A stretch of 39,763 nt of DNA. Origin: Bigelowiella natans CCMP2755. Taxonomy: Eukaryota; Cercozoa; Chlorarachniophyceae. Of the stretch, positions 23,510-33,500 are shown piece after piece (the stretch's first letter is position 1; every line of letters begins with the position of its first letter). Where the stretch lies: NCBI GenBank assembly GCA_000320545.1, contig ADNK01000711.1:1-39763 (forward strand). The letters run 5' to 3'. Both the position numbers and the translations under genes were made by a program. Below the pieces are notes generated by a model that had not been told where the DNA came from, did not search any database, and was given only the letters and a program-made list of their open reading frames with translations.

Positions 23510-24246
23510 TCGATGCATGCACGGCATGCATTCACATTTCGAACAGGCAAATGTTGTCCCAATGCGAGTGAGAAATTTGCGCTTCACCATGCAGCATGTC
23601 TAGATGTCAGCTCGCATGCAAGTCTAGAAGTGTCTCATGATCTGCAGTCAATGAGCCTCACGCATTTGCTTGCGAAGATCTGATGTGCACACATTCTCCG
23701 CCGCAGACCGTGTCATTTGTGCCACTTGGCTTTGTCATTCTGGTGTTTCCCGTCTTCGAACCTCGAACCACATTGTGCAACATGAAAGAAACGTGCTTTG
23801 CACAATGCATGCCTTGATCCTCAATCATGTTCCAATTGATGGAGAGCAAGTACCAGAGTGGACAGGTGTGCACAACTCTGCAACCATTCCAGCACACGAT
23901 CACGAGCAACTGGGACCAGAGGAGCTTGAAAGTTGACGTCCAGACTGTGACGCCTAGACGCATCTGTGGAACCCTCACATTTCACTCTTCCACCTGTCAA
24001 AACGTTCAGATTTTCTTCACCGTGTGTCTGCAACCAGTTCCAGAGTTGCAGACGAACGAACAACAAACGAAGGAACATTGAACGTTCGTGGTGTGAACTG
24101 TTCGAATCAATGAAGGAACTCCATTGGTGAAGTGCAAAGGAATGTCGGGTGTGCGAACCCATCCACATCCTCCTCAACAAACAAGACCGTCGTGGAGTTT
24201 TGATGTTCAGTTTTGCGCACAGGCCACGAGTTTGGACAGCCAGGCT
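23510..24246. repeat. TGCA/ATGC-rich spacer block 5, target of the LTR element
   Basis: Dense in GCATGC, TGCA and some CTAG words, similar in texture to blocks 2 and 4. Frames on both strands overlap without protein-like content. The retrotransposon inserted at its right part; the same texture resumes for a short distance after 29966. Confidence 0.55.
24243..24246. repeat. Target-site duplication, left copy (GGCT)
   Basis: GGCT immediately precedes the 5' LTR and is repeated at 29963-29966 immediately after the 3' LTR. Four base pairs is within the usual range for Ty3/gypsy integrases. Confidence 0.85.
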
Positions 24247-24572
24247 TGTAGCGCGTACCACTACGCGGGCACAAGTCACGTGCGACAACAAAGGGGTTGT
24301 CGCGGATATAGAATATAGATAACGTAGATATTAATACAGCATAGGCACGTGGGTTCCGGCGGGACTCATGGCAGCACACCGGAAGTGTGCTGCCCCACGT
24401 GCGGCGGCATTCGCGAAAGCTTCGCGAATGATTACGCAGTGCACGATTTAATAAAAATATAATCTTTAATAAAAATAAACACAACTCTTCAAAAGGAAGC
24501 AAACGTGCCTTTCCCCCCCCCTGCCTACTTGTGCACGTAGCGCCTCGGCCTGTGAACACCTTACGCGCAACA
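24247..24572 (+). repeat. 5' LTR
   Basis: 326 bp, TG...CA ends, identical by eye to the 3' copy. It holds several perfect inverted repeats: CGCGTA/TACGCG near the start, GACAAC/GTTGTC, a nested pair (outer 24345-24353 with 24394-24402, inner 24371-24379 with 24385-24393) and ATTCGCGAA/TTCGCGAAT (24409-24417 with 24421-24429). Two AATAAA-type signals follow at about 24450 and 24469, where transcript 3' ends could form. Confidence 0.95.
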
Positions 24573-24577
24573 ACCTT

Positions 24578-24595
24578 TGGCTTCCACACACGGGA
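24578..24595 (+). other. Putative primer-binding site
   Basis: TGGCTTCCACACACGGGA starts five bases after the 5' LTR. A leading TGG complements the CCA end of a tRNA. Which tRNA would prime cannot be told from this window. Confidence 0.5.
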
Positions 24596-24611
24596 AACGA
24601 TTTGACTAACA

Positions 24612-27600
24612 ATGTCACAGCAGCTAGAAGAACAGCAGGACTTTGGCTCGCAGGCCGTGCAAGGGCACGAGCAGAAACAGGAAAGGAAGGGCGATACGGA
24701 CGCTAAGGAAGGAGGAGGAACACCTCCACAGGCACCGCCGGGACCAGCACCCGGGATTAAGAAAGCAGATGCAGCAGCAGAGGCACTGGAGAACTTCTAC
24801 GAGGCGGACGACGAGGACGTGGCCGCCGAAAGCAAGAAGGTCGTAATGGCATTACGAGCCTTGCGACCCAGGGCGAGCAACTACGCCAAACTGAAAGTAT
24901 CGATAGAATACAAGTATCAGACACATGATGTTTGGGCAGCTATCATGCAGGACATCATGGATTACGAAGCAGACTTACCTCCAGAGTGGGCAGCTTTGTT
25001 TAGGAACGACGGGGGTCTGGGCGCCTCGCGGGGGACGACCCAGAGCACCGTCAAGCAGCAGCAGCCGGTACAGCGGAACACCCAGTTCATGTCTGTTAAA
25101 ACAGCACCGGTTATGATAACGAAATACAACGGGAAAAGAGGTGAGGCAAGGAGGTGGTGGAAGAACGCTAGGAGTATACTCTGCGACTTTACCCCTAACC
25201 CCACCGAAAACGACAAGCTCAAATGGCTAGCTATAATAAAGCAAGCCATGGACCTTTACGAGACAGGCAGGACCCGGATCAGGCAGCTAGAGAAAATACA
25301 CACTACAGTTAGTGGGCTACGAGACGTTGAGGCGATAATGAAGGCTTTTGTAAATGAACAGGATGCTAACTCCCTACCCCAGGCTATTAGAAAATACAGA
25401 GCAATGATGCAGCATGAGAGAGAACCTGTTAGAGACTTTGCCACGCGCTTCCAGGATATGATCGACGAACTACATGATTTTAATTACAACACAGGTGATG
25501 ATCAGGCAAGGTTTGAAGAGTTCAAGTTAAAGATAAAGGAATCCACTTACGTTACGGAGAAAGGCTACACCACGATGGAGGCAGCAGTGCAGGCTATATC
25601 CCTACGCGAGCAGGAGCAGGACCGCAAGTTTACCAGCCCTAAGGTACCTGGCATAGGAAACATTAACGCTATTAAGCCGCAGCGAGACTGGTACAAGGAC
25701 AGGGAAGGTAACCGACGTTGCGGATACTGCTCACGTAAAGGGAAACACACCGCTAAAGACTGCAGAGACAGGAAAGAAGGACGACCCAGGATGACGATCA
25801 GGCAGCTCAACGAACACTACGAGAAGTTAAAGAGAAAGAAAGGCAGAGGACAAGGATATAACAACAGCAAATGGCAAGGCAGCAACAACGGGAAGAACAA
25901 TAAATATAAGAACAAAAAGCAGAACAGTATCAATGCTATACAGCAGCAGATAAACGGAATATTAGATCACCTTAAGCAGGCGCCGACGAAGACAGCAGTA
26001 CCAGCAACGCAGGACCAAGACAAGCCCATGACCCTAGACGACATAAAGAACTTAGGAGTATGCAACATTAATGACGAAGACGCTAACAGGACTATCAAAG
26101 TTGCTATGACCAAGGTTAAAGTTAAAGACAGCTACGGAGACTACAAGAAACTACCTGCCCTTTGGGATAGTGGCAGCATGCCGAAGTCCTTCATAAGCCT
26201 AAGCACAGTAAGAAGGTTAGGACTATTGGATCAAGTGACTAAGAAAGAACGTAAATATGCTCAAGCAGACGGAAGCTCTTCCATGAAGACCGTCGGTGAG
26301 CTAATGCTAAAGCTACAGATACCTGGCAGCGACGCGGAGACCCAAATCAAGACCCGAGTAGCCATGACTTTATCCATGGAACTACTCCTCGGACAGGATG
26401 CCCTAGAAAAATTAGGGGGGATCATATCATTCTACAATCACAAGATATACTTTGCTAAGTTGCCAAAGAAGTCAGGCAGGACCATCAGCCAGAACATGAT
26501 ACGGCTTGACGAGTGGACCTCTGAGTCAAGCGTTAATGCGTTAGAGTTTATGGACCTAGCGGACAACAAGCTACCTACACCTACCGAGCTACGGAAGAAG
26601 AACCCCGGCAAGACCATCCGACAGATAACGGAGCTACTGGACAAGACCCCCCCAGCTGATGATTGGGATATCGACAAAGGCAAAAAGTACATTAATAAAA
26701 TATTAAACGAGAAGTACTCTGACATCACCAAGCCGACGACGAAGCCCTCCAGCAAGCTTACCCCAGTAAAGATCGAGCTAAAGAAGGGATACGAAGAGTG
26801 CATCATCAATGACCCAGAACATAGGCGACCGGAAGCGGACTGGGAAAAGATAGAGTGGCAGATCAATGAATGGGCAAAGGAAGGGAAGATAGAGCCAAGC
26901 AACTCACCATGGAACGTGAGACATGTGCTAGCTAAGAAACCTACTTACCCTTTCTTCCGCCTGGCGCACAACTTCATCCGCCACAACCGAGTAATAAAGA
27001 GGATCCAGACACCTACACCAAGGATAGATGACGTTATTGAACACGTCATAGGATACAAATACTACTCTTCCCTAGATAAAAATGAATCATACATGCAGAC
27101 ACCCATCCACAAAACCTCCCGCCCCATTACCGCGTTCTCCAGCAGGCACAGGAAGTGGCACTTCGTCGTATTCCCTTACGGCCTAAGCATATCAGGGGAT
27201 GCGTTCAGTAGTCAGAACTACAGGGCATACACACATGATGGGATGGCGTCTGTGTTGTGGGTGTTTGTGTTTGTGTATGTGGATGATGACATAATATGTA
27301 CCAACACAGTCGTCGCTCAGATCTTCCTCCTGGAAAATATATTTATTAGGTTTGCACACTTCGGTTTTACTATTAGACTGCAGAAGTGTACATTCCTAGC
27401 TACAAGAATCAAGTGGTGTGGATATTACCTGGAGCAAGGCCGCATCACCCCAAACCCCGAGAAAGTAGCAGCACTACAGCAAGCCCCTAAACCTAAGAAT
27501 GCAAAGGAGTTAAAGTCATTCTTGCAGACTGCAGCTTGGATACTACGTAGGTTCTCCCCTACCTACGCTAGGACTGCAGCTGCTTTTACTACTGCTTACC

Positions 27601-29585
27601 GGAAGGAGAACTCTGTAGGCCTCAGCTTCGCTAAGGTGTGGGCCAAGGCTGGCCTTGATGCCCACTTCGATAACCTAATAAAGTTATGCAGCAACACCCT
27701 ATTGAATGCTAAGCTAGACACTACTAGACCAGCTACCCTATGGACAGACTGGTCTAAGCTAGGTATGGCTGCTGTACTTACCCAAGACCAGCAGATCATA
27801 CGGGTGTGGGGCAGGGCCTGCACAGCAGCTGAGGCCAAGTACAGCCCTACAAAAGGAGAGTATAAAGCCATGACTGAGGCGCAGAGGAAACTAAGATACT
27901 ACCTGCTGTCGGTGCCCAGCTTCACCTTAATGACTGACCACAAGCCCCTCCTAGGCATCGACCGCAAGCTCGAAGCGCCTAACGATGAGTATGCAGCTAT
28001 GAGGGCGGACACGGAAGAGTTTAGGGACAAGAGGACAGTGGTCTACGCACCAGGAGACAAGCAGCTTGCTGACTATTTCAGCAGGCTGTTCGAAAAGAAA
28101 GTCCCTACCCAGGTCACCCCTATGGTTAACGCGATTACCTTCGAGGACGGCGACTTCCTGCCTGAGCCAGAGGAGCTCCAGCACCTTCAAGAACACCTGG
28201 ATAAATACAAACACAAGCATGAGGTACTTAGTGATAGGATATATGTATACACTAATAATGTTAGGCGTACCTACGTGCCACGGCGGACCAGGGGAGCCCT
28301 TCTCTTTACCGCCCATGGACCTGCACACGTAGGAGAAAACCATATCACTGCTCTACTCTACCATTACTACTGGCCCTACAAGCTAAAAGAGATAAGGACA
28401 TACCTGCGTGGCTGCAGGTGCTCCAGCTTGAAGGCGGCAGGCGTCGCCACCAAGGAGTCCAGCAAGAGCCGTGCATCTAAGAAAATCAAAGCAAGGAACT
28501 TCTTAGATATCGTGCAAATTGATGTTTATAAGTACGATGGCTATCACTACCTTACCTTCGTTGATGTGGCCACTGGAAAGTGCTGGGTTAAAAAGATTAT
28601 CAAGGTCAACGTTGCTAAGAAGAACAAAGGCTTATATAAGCAGAGGCTTACTAACTGCTACCGTACCTGGGAGTCTGAGCTCCAGGCTATCCCTGATGAA
28701 GTTAGCATAAACAAGATACCAAAGAAGTTACATGTGGATAATGAGACCTCTCTTCTACAGCTACCACACCCTAATATTGATGCCTCACCTGTATACTATG
28801 CCCAGTCCAACTCCAAGGTAGAGCGACTCCACCGCACCTTGGCCAACCTAAGCAGGATAAATAGCACCACACCAGACAAGATACAAGGGTTAGTAAACGA
28901 CACCTTCACGTCTGGGGGAGGTATCAAGGATAAGGAGAGGGAAGAAGGCGACGACAACGACGACGATACCGAGAGCGAAGACGAGAAGGTCCCGTACGAT
29001 GGCCGAGTTCTAAAGGAAGGACAGTATGTTAGGGCCAAGGTAAATCTGAGATCGAGAAATAAACAAGACCCCTTCTGGGGTGGCGTTGCAAAGGTTACCG
29101 AGAGGAAGGGGAGGAAGCAGTACTACATCTATGATGGGAACAGGGTCACCTTGCGCCACATCAGTCACCTAAAGAATTATGATATCGGTGAGAAGCTCCT
29201 AGAGGATGTTAAAGTAAACCCTACTGTGTGGGAGCGAGCAATGCCTTGTTTAGGACCCCGACCTAAGTTCGATGTGGAATATGGAAACAATAAGGTCAGG
29301 GTGAACGACGATTGGCGCATGAAGATTGTCTATCTAGGCTACCCTGGATTACGAAATATGGAGAGGGTAGCTATGAAAATAAAGGACGGAAAATATCAGC
29401 TACTCTACCTAGCTGTTCCCGACTTACCCTTTGAGCACTGGTATAAGGTCCTGGGGGACCTTGATGCAGAGGGCTGGTATGGACACGAACCTAAGGACGA
29501 AGGTGAGTTCTGGGTAAGCGACAAAGGAGATAAGGTTAGAGAGGAATCTATTACCTGGTGGTTGGTGAAGTTCCGAAAGCGATGA
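24612..29585 (+). CDS. Retrotransposon Gag-Pol polyprotein
   Basis: Single frame of 1657 residues, 39 bases after the 5' LTR. Gag occupies about residues 1-450, with a zinc knuckle at C370, C373, H379, C384 whose spacing is CX2CX5HX4C, one residue longer than the usual knuckle. The aspartic protease active site is DSGS at residues 519-522. Reverse transcriptase carries FPYGLS and the catalytic YVDD at 889-892. RNase H follows (WTDWSK, then MTDHKPL) and ends ADYFSRL, as in gypsy elements. Integrase has an HH...CXC zinc region and catalytic residues D1304, D1376 and E1404, giving 27 residues between the last two instead of the usual 35. An acidic linker (DDNDDDTESEDE) and about 200 further residues of unknown role end the protein. 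Gag and Pol share one frame, so processing rather than frameshifting must set their ratio. Confidence 0.93.
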   Translation: MSQQLEEQQDFGSQAVQGHEQKQERKGDTDAKEGGGTPPQAPPGPAPGIKKADAAAEALENFYEADDEDVAAESKKVVMALRALRPRASNYAKLKVSIEYKYQTHDVWAAIMQDIMDYEADLPPEWAALFRNDGGLGASRGTTQSTVKQQQPVQRNTQFMSVKTAPVMITKYNGKRGEARRWWKNARSILCDFTPNPTENDKLKWLAIIKQAMDLYETGRTRIRQLEKIHTTVSGLRDVEAIMKAFVNEQDANSLPQAIRKYRAMMQHEREPVRDFATRFQDMIDELHDFNYNTGDDQARFEEFKLKIKESTYVTEKGYTTMEAAVQAISLREQEQDRKFTSPKVPGIGNINAIKPQRDWYKDREGNRRCGYCSRKGKHTAKDCRDRKEGRPRMTIRQLNEHYEKLKRKKGRGQGYNNSKWQGSNNGKNNKYKNKKQNSINAIQQQINGILDHLKQAPTKTAVPATQDQDKPMTLDDIKNLGVCNINDEDANRTIKVAMTKVKVKDSYGDYKKLPALWDSGSMPKSFISLSTVRRLGLLDQVTKKERKYAQADGSSSMKTVGELMLKLQIPGSDAETQIKTRVAMTLSMELLLGQDALEKLGGIISFYNHKIYFAKLPKKSGRTISQNMIRLDEWTSESSVNALEFMDLADNKLPTPTELRKKNPGKTIRQITELLDKTPPADDWDIDKGKKYINKILNEKYSDITKPTTKPSSKLTPVKIELKKGYEECIINDPEHRRPEADWEKIEWQINEWAKEGKIEPSNSPWNVRHVLAKKPTYPFFRLAHNFIRHNRVIKRIQTPTPRIDDVIEHVIGYKYYSSLDKNESYMQTPIHKTSRPITAFSSRHRKWHFVVFPYGLSISGDAFSSQNYRAYTHDGMASVLWVFVFVYVDDDIICTNTVVAQIFLLENIFIRFAHFGFTIRLQKCTFLATRIKWCGYYLEQGRITPNPEKVAALQQAPKPKNAKELKSFLQTAAWILRRFSPTYARTAAAFTTAYRKENSVGLSFAKVWAKAGLDAHFDNLIKLCSNTLLNAKLDTTRPATLWTDWSKLGMAAVLTQDQQIIRVWGRACTAAEAKYSPTKGEYKAMTEAQRKLRYYLLSVPSFTLMTDHKPLLGIDRKLEAPNDEYAAMRADTEEFRDKRTVVYAPGDKQLADYFSRLFEKKVPTQVTPMVNAITFEDGDFLPEPEELQHLQEHLDKYKHKHEVLSDRIYVYTNNVRRTYVPRRTRGALLFTAHGPAHVGENHITALLYHYYWPYKLKEIRTYLRGCRCSSLKAAGVATKESSKSRASKKIKARNFLDIVQIDVYKYDGYHYLTFVDVATGKCWVKKIIKVNVAKKNKGLYKQRLTNCYRTWESELQAIPDEVSINKIPKKLHVDNETSLLQLPHPNIDASPVYYAQSNSKVERLHRTLANLSRINSTTPDKIQGLVNDTFTSGGGIKDKEREEGDDNDDDTESEDEKVPYDGRVLKEGQYVRAKVNLRSRNKQDPFWGGVAKVTERKGRKQYYIYDGNRVTLRHISHLKNYDIGEKLLEDVKVNPTVWERAMPCLGPRPKFDVEYGNNKVRVNDDWRMKIVYLGYPGLRNMERVAMKIKDGKYQLLYLAVPDLPFEHWYKVLGDLDAEGWYGHEPKDEGEFWVSDKGDKVREESITWWLVKFRKR

Positions 29586-29621
29586 AGGTCTAAGGGAATA
29601 AGGAAGGAAGGAAGGAGCAAC

Positions 29622-29636
29622 GTGACTTGGGGGAGG
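29622..29636 (+). other. Polypurine tract region
   Basis: A short G-rich tract (GGGGGAGG) directly abuts the 3' LTR, and a GGAA-repeat purine run lies a little upstream at about 29592-29617. Either could prime plus-strand synthesis; the adjacent one is the usual position. Confidence 0.6.
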
Positions 29637-29962
29637 TGTAGCGCGTACCACTACGCGGGCACAAGTCACGTGCGACAACAAAGGGGTTGTCGCGGATATA
29701 GAATATAGATAACGTAGATATTAATACAGCATAGGCACGTGGGTTCCGGCGGGACTCATGGCAGCACACCGGAAGTGTGCTGCCCCACGTGCGGCGGCAT
29801 TCGCGAAAGCTTCGCGAATGATTACGCAGTGCACGATTTAATAAAAATATAATCTTTAATAAAAATAAACACAACTCTTCAAAAGGAAGCAAACGTGCCT
29901 TTCCCCCCCCCTGCCTACTTGTGCACGTAGCGCCTCGGCCTGTGAACACCTTACGCGCAACA
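29637..29962 (+). repeat. 3' LTR
   Basis: Same 326-bp sequence as 24247-24572 by visual comparison along the full length, with the same inverted repeats and AATAAA signals. Followed by the GGCT duplication. Confidence 0.95.
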
Positions 29963-29966
29963 GGCT

Positions 29967-30536
29967 GGCAGGATGGGCAGCACAAGCGTGCATGAATTGA
30001 TTCACGTTTCGATTCTCATCATCGAAAATTGAGATTGATTTTTCATCTGCGACGATGATTGTTTTGCCTTTTCACCAACTTCAACAAATTCAACAGGTAC
30101 TTTTTTGATCTTTGCAAATCCCCATCAAAAGCAAAAATTTATCATGTGTTAGTACTCCTTTTTGGTATTGCGACAACATAGAACTTGACCCGTACGGAGT
30201 ACAATAAACAACAAAATACCGCAAAAATAAATTCACAGATATCTCCGTTTGGTTGTTTGTTGCCCTGAATTTGGAAATGTTGAGATCAAATACCCAGGCC
30301 GTAGCTACTAAAGTGCAAGGAACGATGACGTTGTCATTTGTCCAAGATTTTTTTGACTGGACACCAAATGGCGTGTAGCGGTCAGATATTCGTTGCCGTA
30401 ATAAAAAAATCGAGAAGGTTTTTGTCCAAAATATGTTTTACATGATTTGGTGCGTACAATCCCCATTCATCAAAGTCTCCATACCAAGGAAGCAAAGGAC
30501 ACAAAGGGGACTCAAATCTGATAACACAATTGCACA
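29967..30536. other. Upstream region of the clathrin gene
   Basis: AT-rich sequence with no protein-like frame. It should contain the clathrin promoter, possibly within the last 200 bp before 30537. No individual element can be named. The LTR element ends 574 bp upstream of the clathrin start and could influence it. Confidence 0.45.
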
Positions 30537-33500
30537 ATGGCTCAACAACGCCTCTCTCCTATTGGATACAAGGAGATTATAAAGGTTTTGATAGAGATAA
30601 TCTAAATATCTAAATGTTCTGCATTCTATGGAACATGTGAAAGATATTTGTTCTTTCGTGTGTACTCACTTGATTGTACATCATCCTACCAGATCTTGTA
30701 GCTCCCAGGTTCTAATTCATCTTCTAAATCCTATGCATTTATCCTACATTAATGATTTTGATGCAGCTTCCATCAATGGCTATTACCCAGGGAAGTATTT
30801 CTTTCAAGAACGTTACACTTCAGTCTGAAAAGTATGTAGTTGTAAAAGAAGATGATAAGAAAAAGATTGCAATCGTCACAGCTGGAACTAAAAGAGTTAA
30901 GAGGCTGAACAATGCTTCAAATCCTCCAATTGACCAAGCTATCATGAATCCAACTGCCGACGTTGTTGCTCTGCGAAGTGGTATATCTATCCTGGTTATG
31001 TGATAGTAAGAATTAGCTAACCAACAATAACATTGTAGGAAACGGGCAAGGAGGGACTAGCTTAAATATATTCTCACTTCAAATGAAGGCGAATATGAAG
31101 TCAACGAGCATTCAAGATCGTGTCGACTTTTGGAAATGGATTGATGAAAAGAGTATCGCTATCATTACCCCTACTCGCGTTTACCACTGGGGAATTGAAG
31201 GTAGCGCTAATTCTGTTTTCGTTCCCCAATGCCGGACATATATAACACAAGTTGGTAGACTCATAAGTTTAATTTAATTTCTAAGGTCAAGCTCAACCAA
31301 CTCTCAAGTTTGAAAGAAGCTCTGAAAAACCCGAATCGCATTGGTCTGGCCCTGTCCAAATCATCAACTACCATCAGTCAGTGGATAAACAATGGCTCAT
31401 CCTTGGTGGCCTAGCTAAGGGTAAGCAGGGTGGAATCGCCGGTGTACTCCAAGTTCATTCCTGTAAGATGAATGCATCGCAGCCAACTATGCCATCGCAT
31501 GCTGCGTGCTTTGCACGTATTACTCTTGATGGGCGATCTGCACCGAGCAATCTTATTTGTTTCACAACAAATGGTCCCGTGCTTCAGATTCTTGAGCTTG
31601 ATCCACCTTCTAAGGATGTAGCCTTTAAGAAGAAAGTACCACTCCAGTTCAAGCAAGCCGGAGACTTTCCTGTTTCTATCCATTGCGATAACACGAATGG
31701 AACCTTGTTTATTCTAACTCACAAGGGCCTTCTAATTGCAGTTGAAATAACCAATGCAAAGGTATTTTTCGCAAACCAAACTAGTAAAATGATAGCTAGT
31801 TGTGTAAATAGAGATGAAGAAGCAGGCGGTATTGTTACCGTCGATGGTACTGGACGAGTGGGTCACTTCTTCCTCGAAAAGAAGAATGTTGTGAAATTTA
31901 TCTGCGAAACTCTCAACGATCTTCAAACTGGTCTTCGGATGGCTACTCGGTATAATCTACCAGGTGCAGACCAGTACATGGAGAAACAATTTAATGTGTT
32001 GATGAATAGTCAGCGGTATGAAGAGGCTATGAGGATGACGGCACGATCTCCACAGGGGGCATTAAGGACCGTGCAGACATTGCGTCAATTTAAGCAACTT
32101 CCTCCTATCAACGGCCAACCTGCACTTCTATTTTATTTTAATCTCCTACTTAATACGGAGGGAGCTACTCTAAATACGGTTGAATCCATTGAGCTTGCTA
32201 AACCTATTCTGCAATCCGGTAAACCACAAGGGTTAGCGCACATACGAGACTGGCTATCGAAGAAAAAACTAACATCTTCTGAAGAACTCGGAGATGCTTT
32301 GAAAAGTGTGGATCTGAAACTCGCTCTGCAGGTATACTCGGCTGCTAAAGTTCCTGAGAAGGTAATTGCCTGCTTCCTGGCCCTCTCAGCAAAGGAAATG
32401 GACGATAACAAAGCAAATAAGATCTATACTGAGATCATTAAATATGCCAAAAACTGCAACTACACCCCAGACTATTGCACACTTGTAGGCCAGCTGCATC
32501 GTGTGAATCCGGTCCGAGCCAAAGATTTTGCCTTGGTTTTAATTAATCAAGAGGAGGATACGGGATCTGTGCTAGTTGACGTTGGTCAGCTTGCCGATAC
32601 CTTTATGTTCGCGCAGCCTCCTGACGTCAAGTCCACCACAAATATACTTCTCGAATATTTAAGATCACGGGGGGACAGAGAAGAGGATGCTGGCTTACAA
32701 ACAAGAGTGCTACAGATTAATCTTATTCACAATAGTGCACGAGTAACTGATGCAATTCTTGATAGTTCCGATTATAACTTCACTCACTTTGACAAGATCA
32801 AAATTGCCATGAATTGCGAGAACGTTGGACTCTATGACCGTGCATTAGAATTCTACAGCGATATGAAAGATTATAAACGCGTCCTTGGTCATGCACCTAA
32901 CATCAAAATTGAACACCTTCAAGGTTTCTTCGGCAAACTTTCTCCTGAAGAGGGTATCGAATGTCTCACTACTCTCTTAAAAAATGGTATTCGTGCTAAC
33001 TTGAGGACTGTAGTAGAAATTGCTAAGAGGTGGTCAGAGCAGTTCACACCCAAAGCATTAATCGAGATGTTCGAAGAGTTCAATTGTTATGAGGGTATCT
33101 ACTGGTACACTGTATCATTCGTTTCAGAGTGCAAAGAATCGGATCTTGTGTTCAAGTGTATTGAAGCAGGCGTTAAGTGTTCTACATCAGTGCCTCAAGC
33201 AATTAAGTTTGTAACCCAAATATGTCGTGTTCATGACCACTACGACCCTAAACAAGTGAAAGAATTCCTTCTTGACGCCAATTTGAAAAAAGATCCGCGC
33301 CCTCTCATCTATGTATGCGATCGATTCGGCTACGTAGATGAATTGACAGAATATATGTGGAAGAACAAGCTTGAACAACTTATTCAGGCTTACGTTCAAC
33401 GTATGAATCCTAAGTCAACTCCTATGGTTGTCGGTACATTGCTACACCTGAATGCTCCTGAAGATTTCATTCAAAATTTGTTGGAAACCATGCGTCCTCC

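Larger units (their letters stand above)
24247..29962 (+). mobile_element. Full-length Ty3/gypsy-type LTR retrotransposon
   Basis: A 5716-bp element bounded by two 326-bp LTRs (24247-24572 and 29637-29962) that begin TGTAGCGCG and end CGCAACA. It is flanked by a 4-bp target duplication GGCT at 24243-24246 and 29963-29966. By eye I found no difference between the LTRs. It carries one uninterrupted Gag-Pol frame (24612-29585) with order Gag, protease, reverse transcriptase, RNase H, integrase, which is the Ty3/gypsy arrangement. A primer-binding-like TGG at 24578 and a G-rich tract before the 3' LTR complete the structure. Intact coding capacity and identical LTRs indicate a recent insertion. 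It lies between the TMEM65-GAF and clathrin genes, in the same orientation. Confidence 0.95.

Noticed and set aside
24962-29038. Minus-strand ORFs inside the retrotransposon
   Set aside because: They are shadows of the strongly supported Gag-Pol frame.
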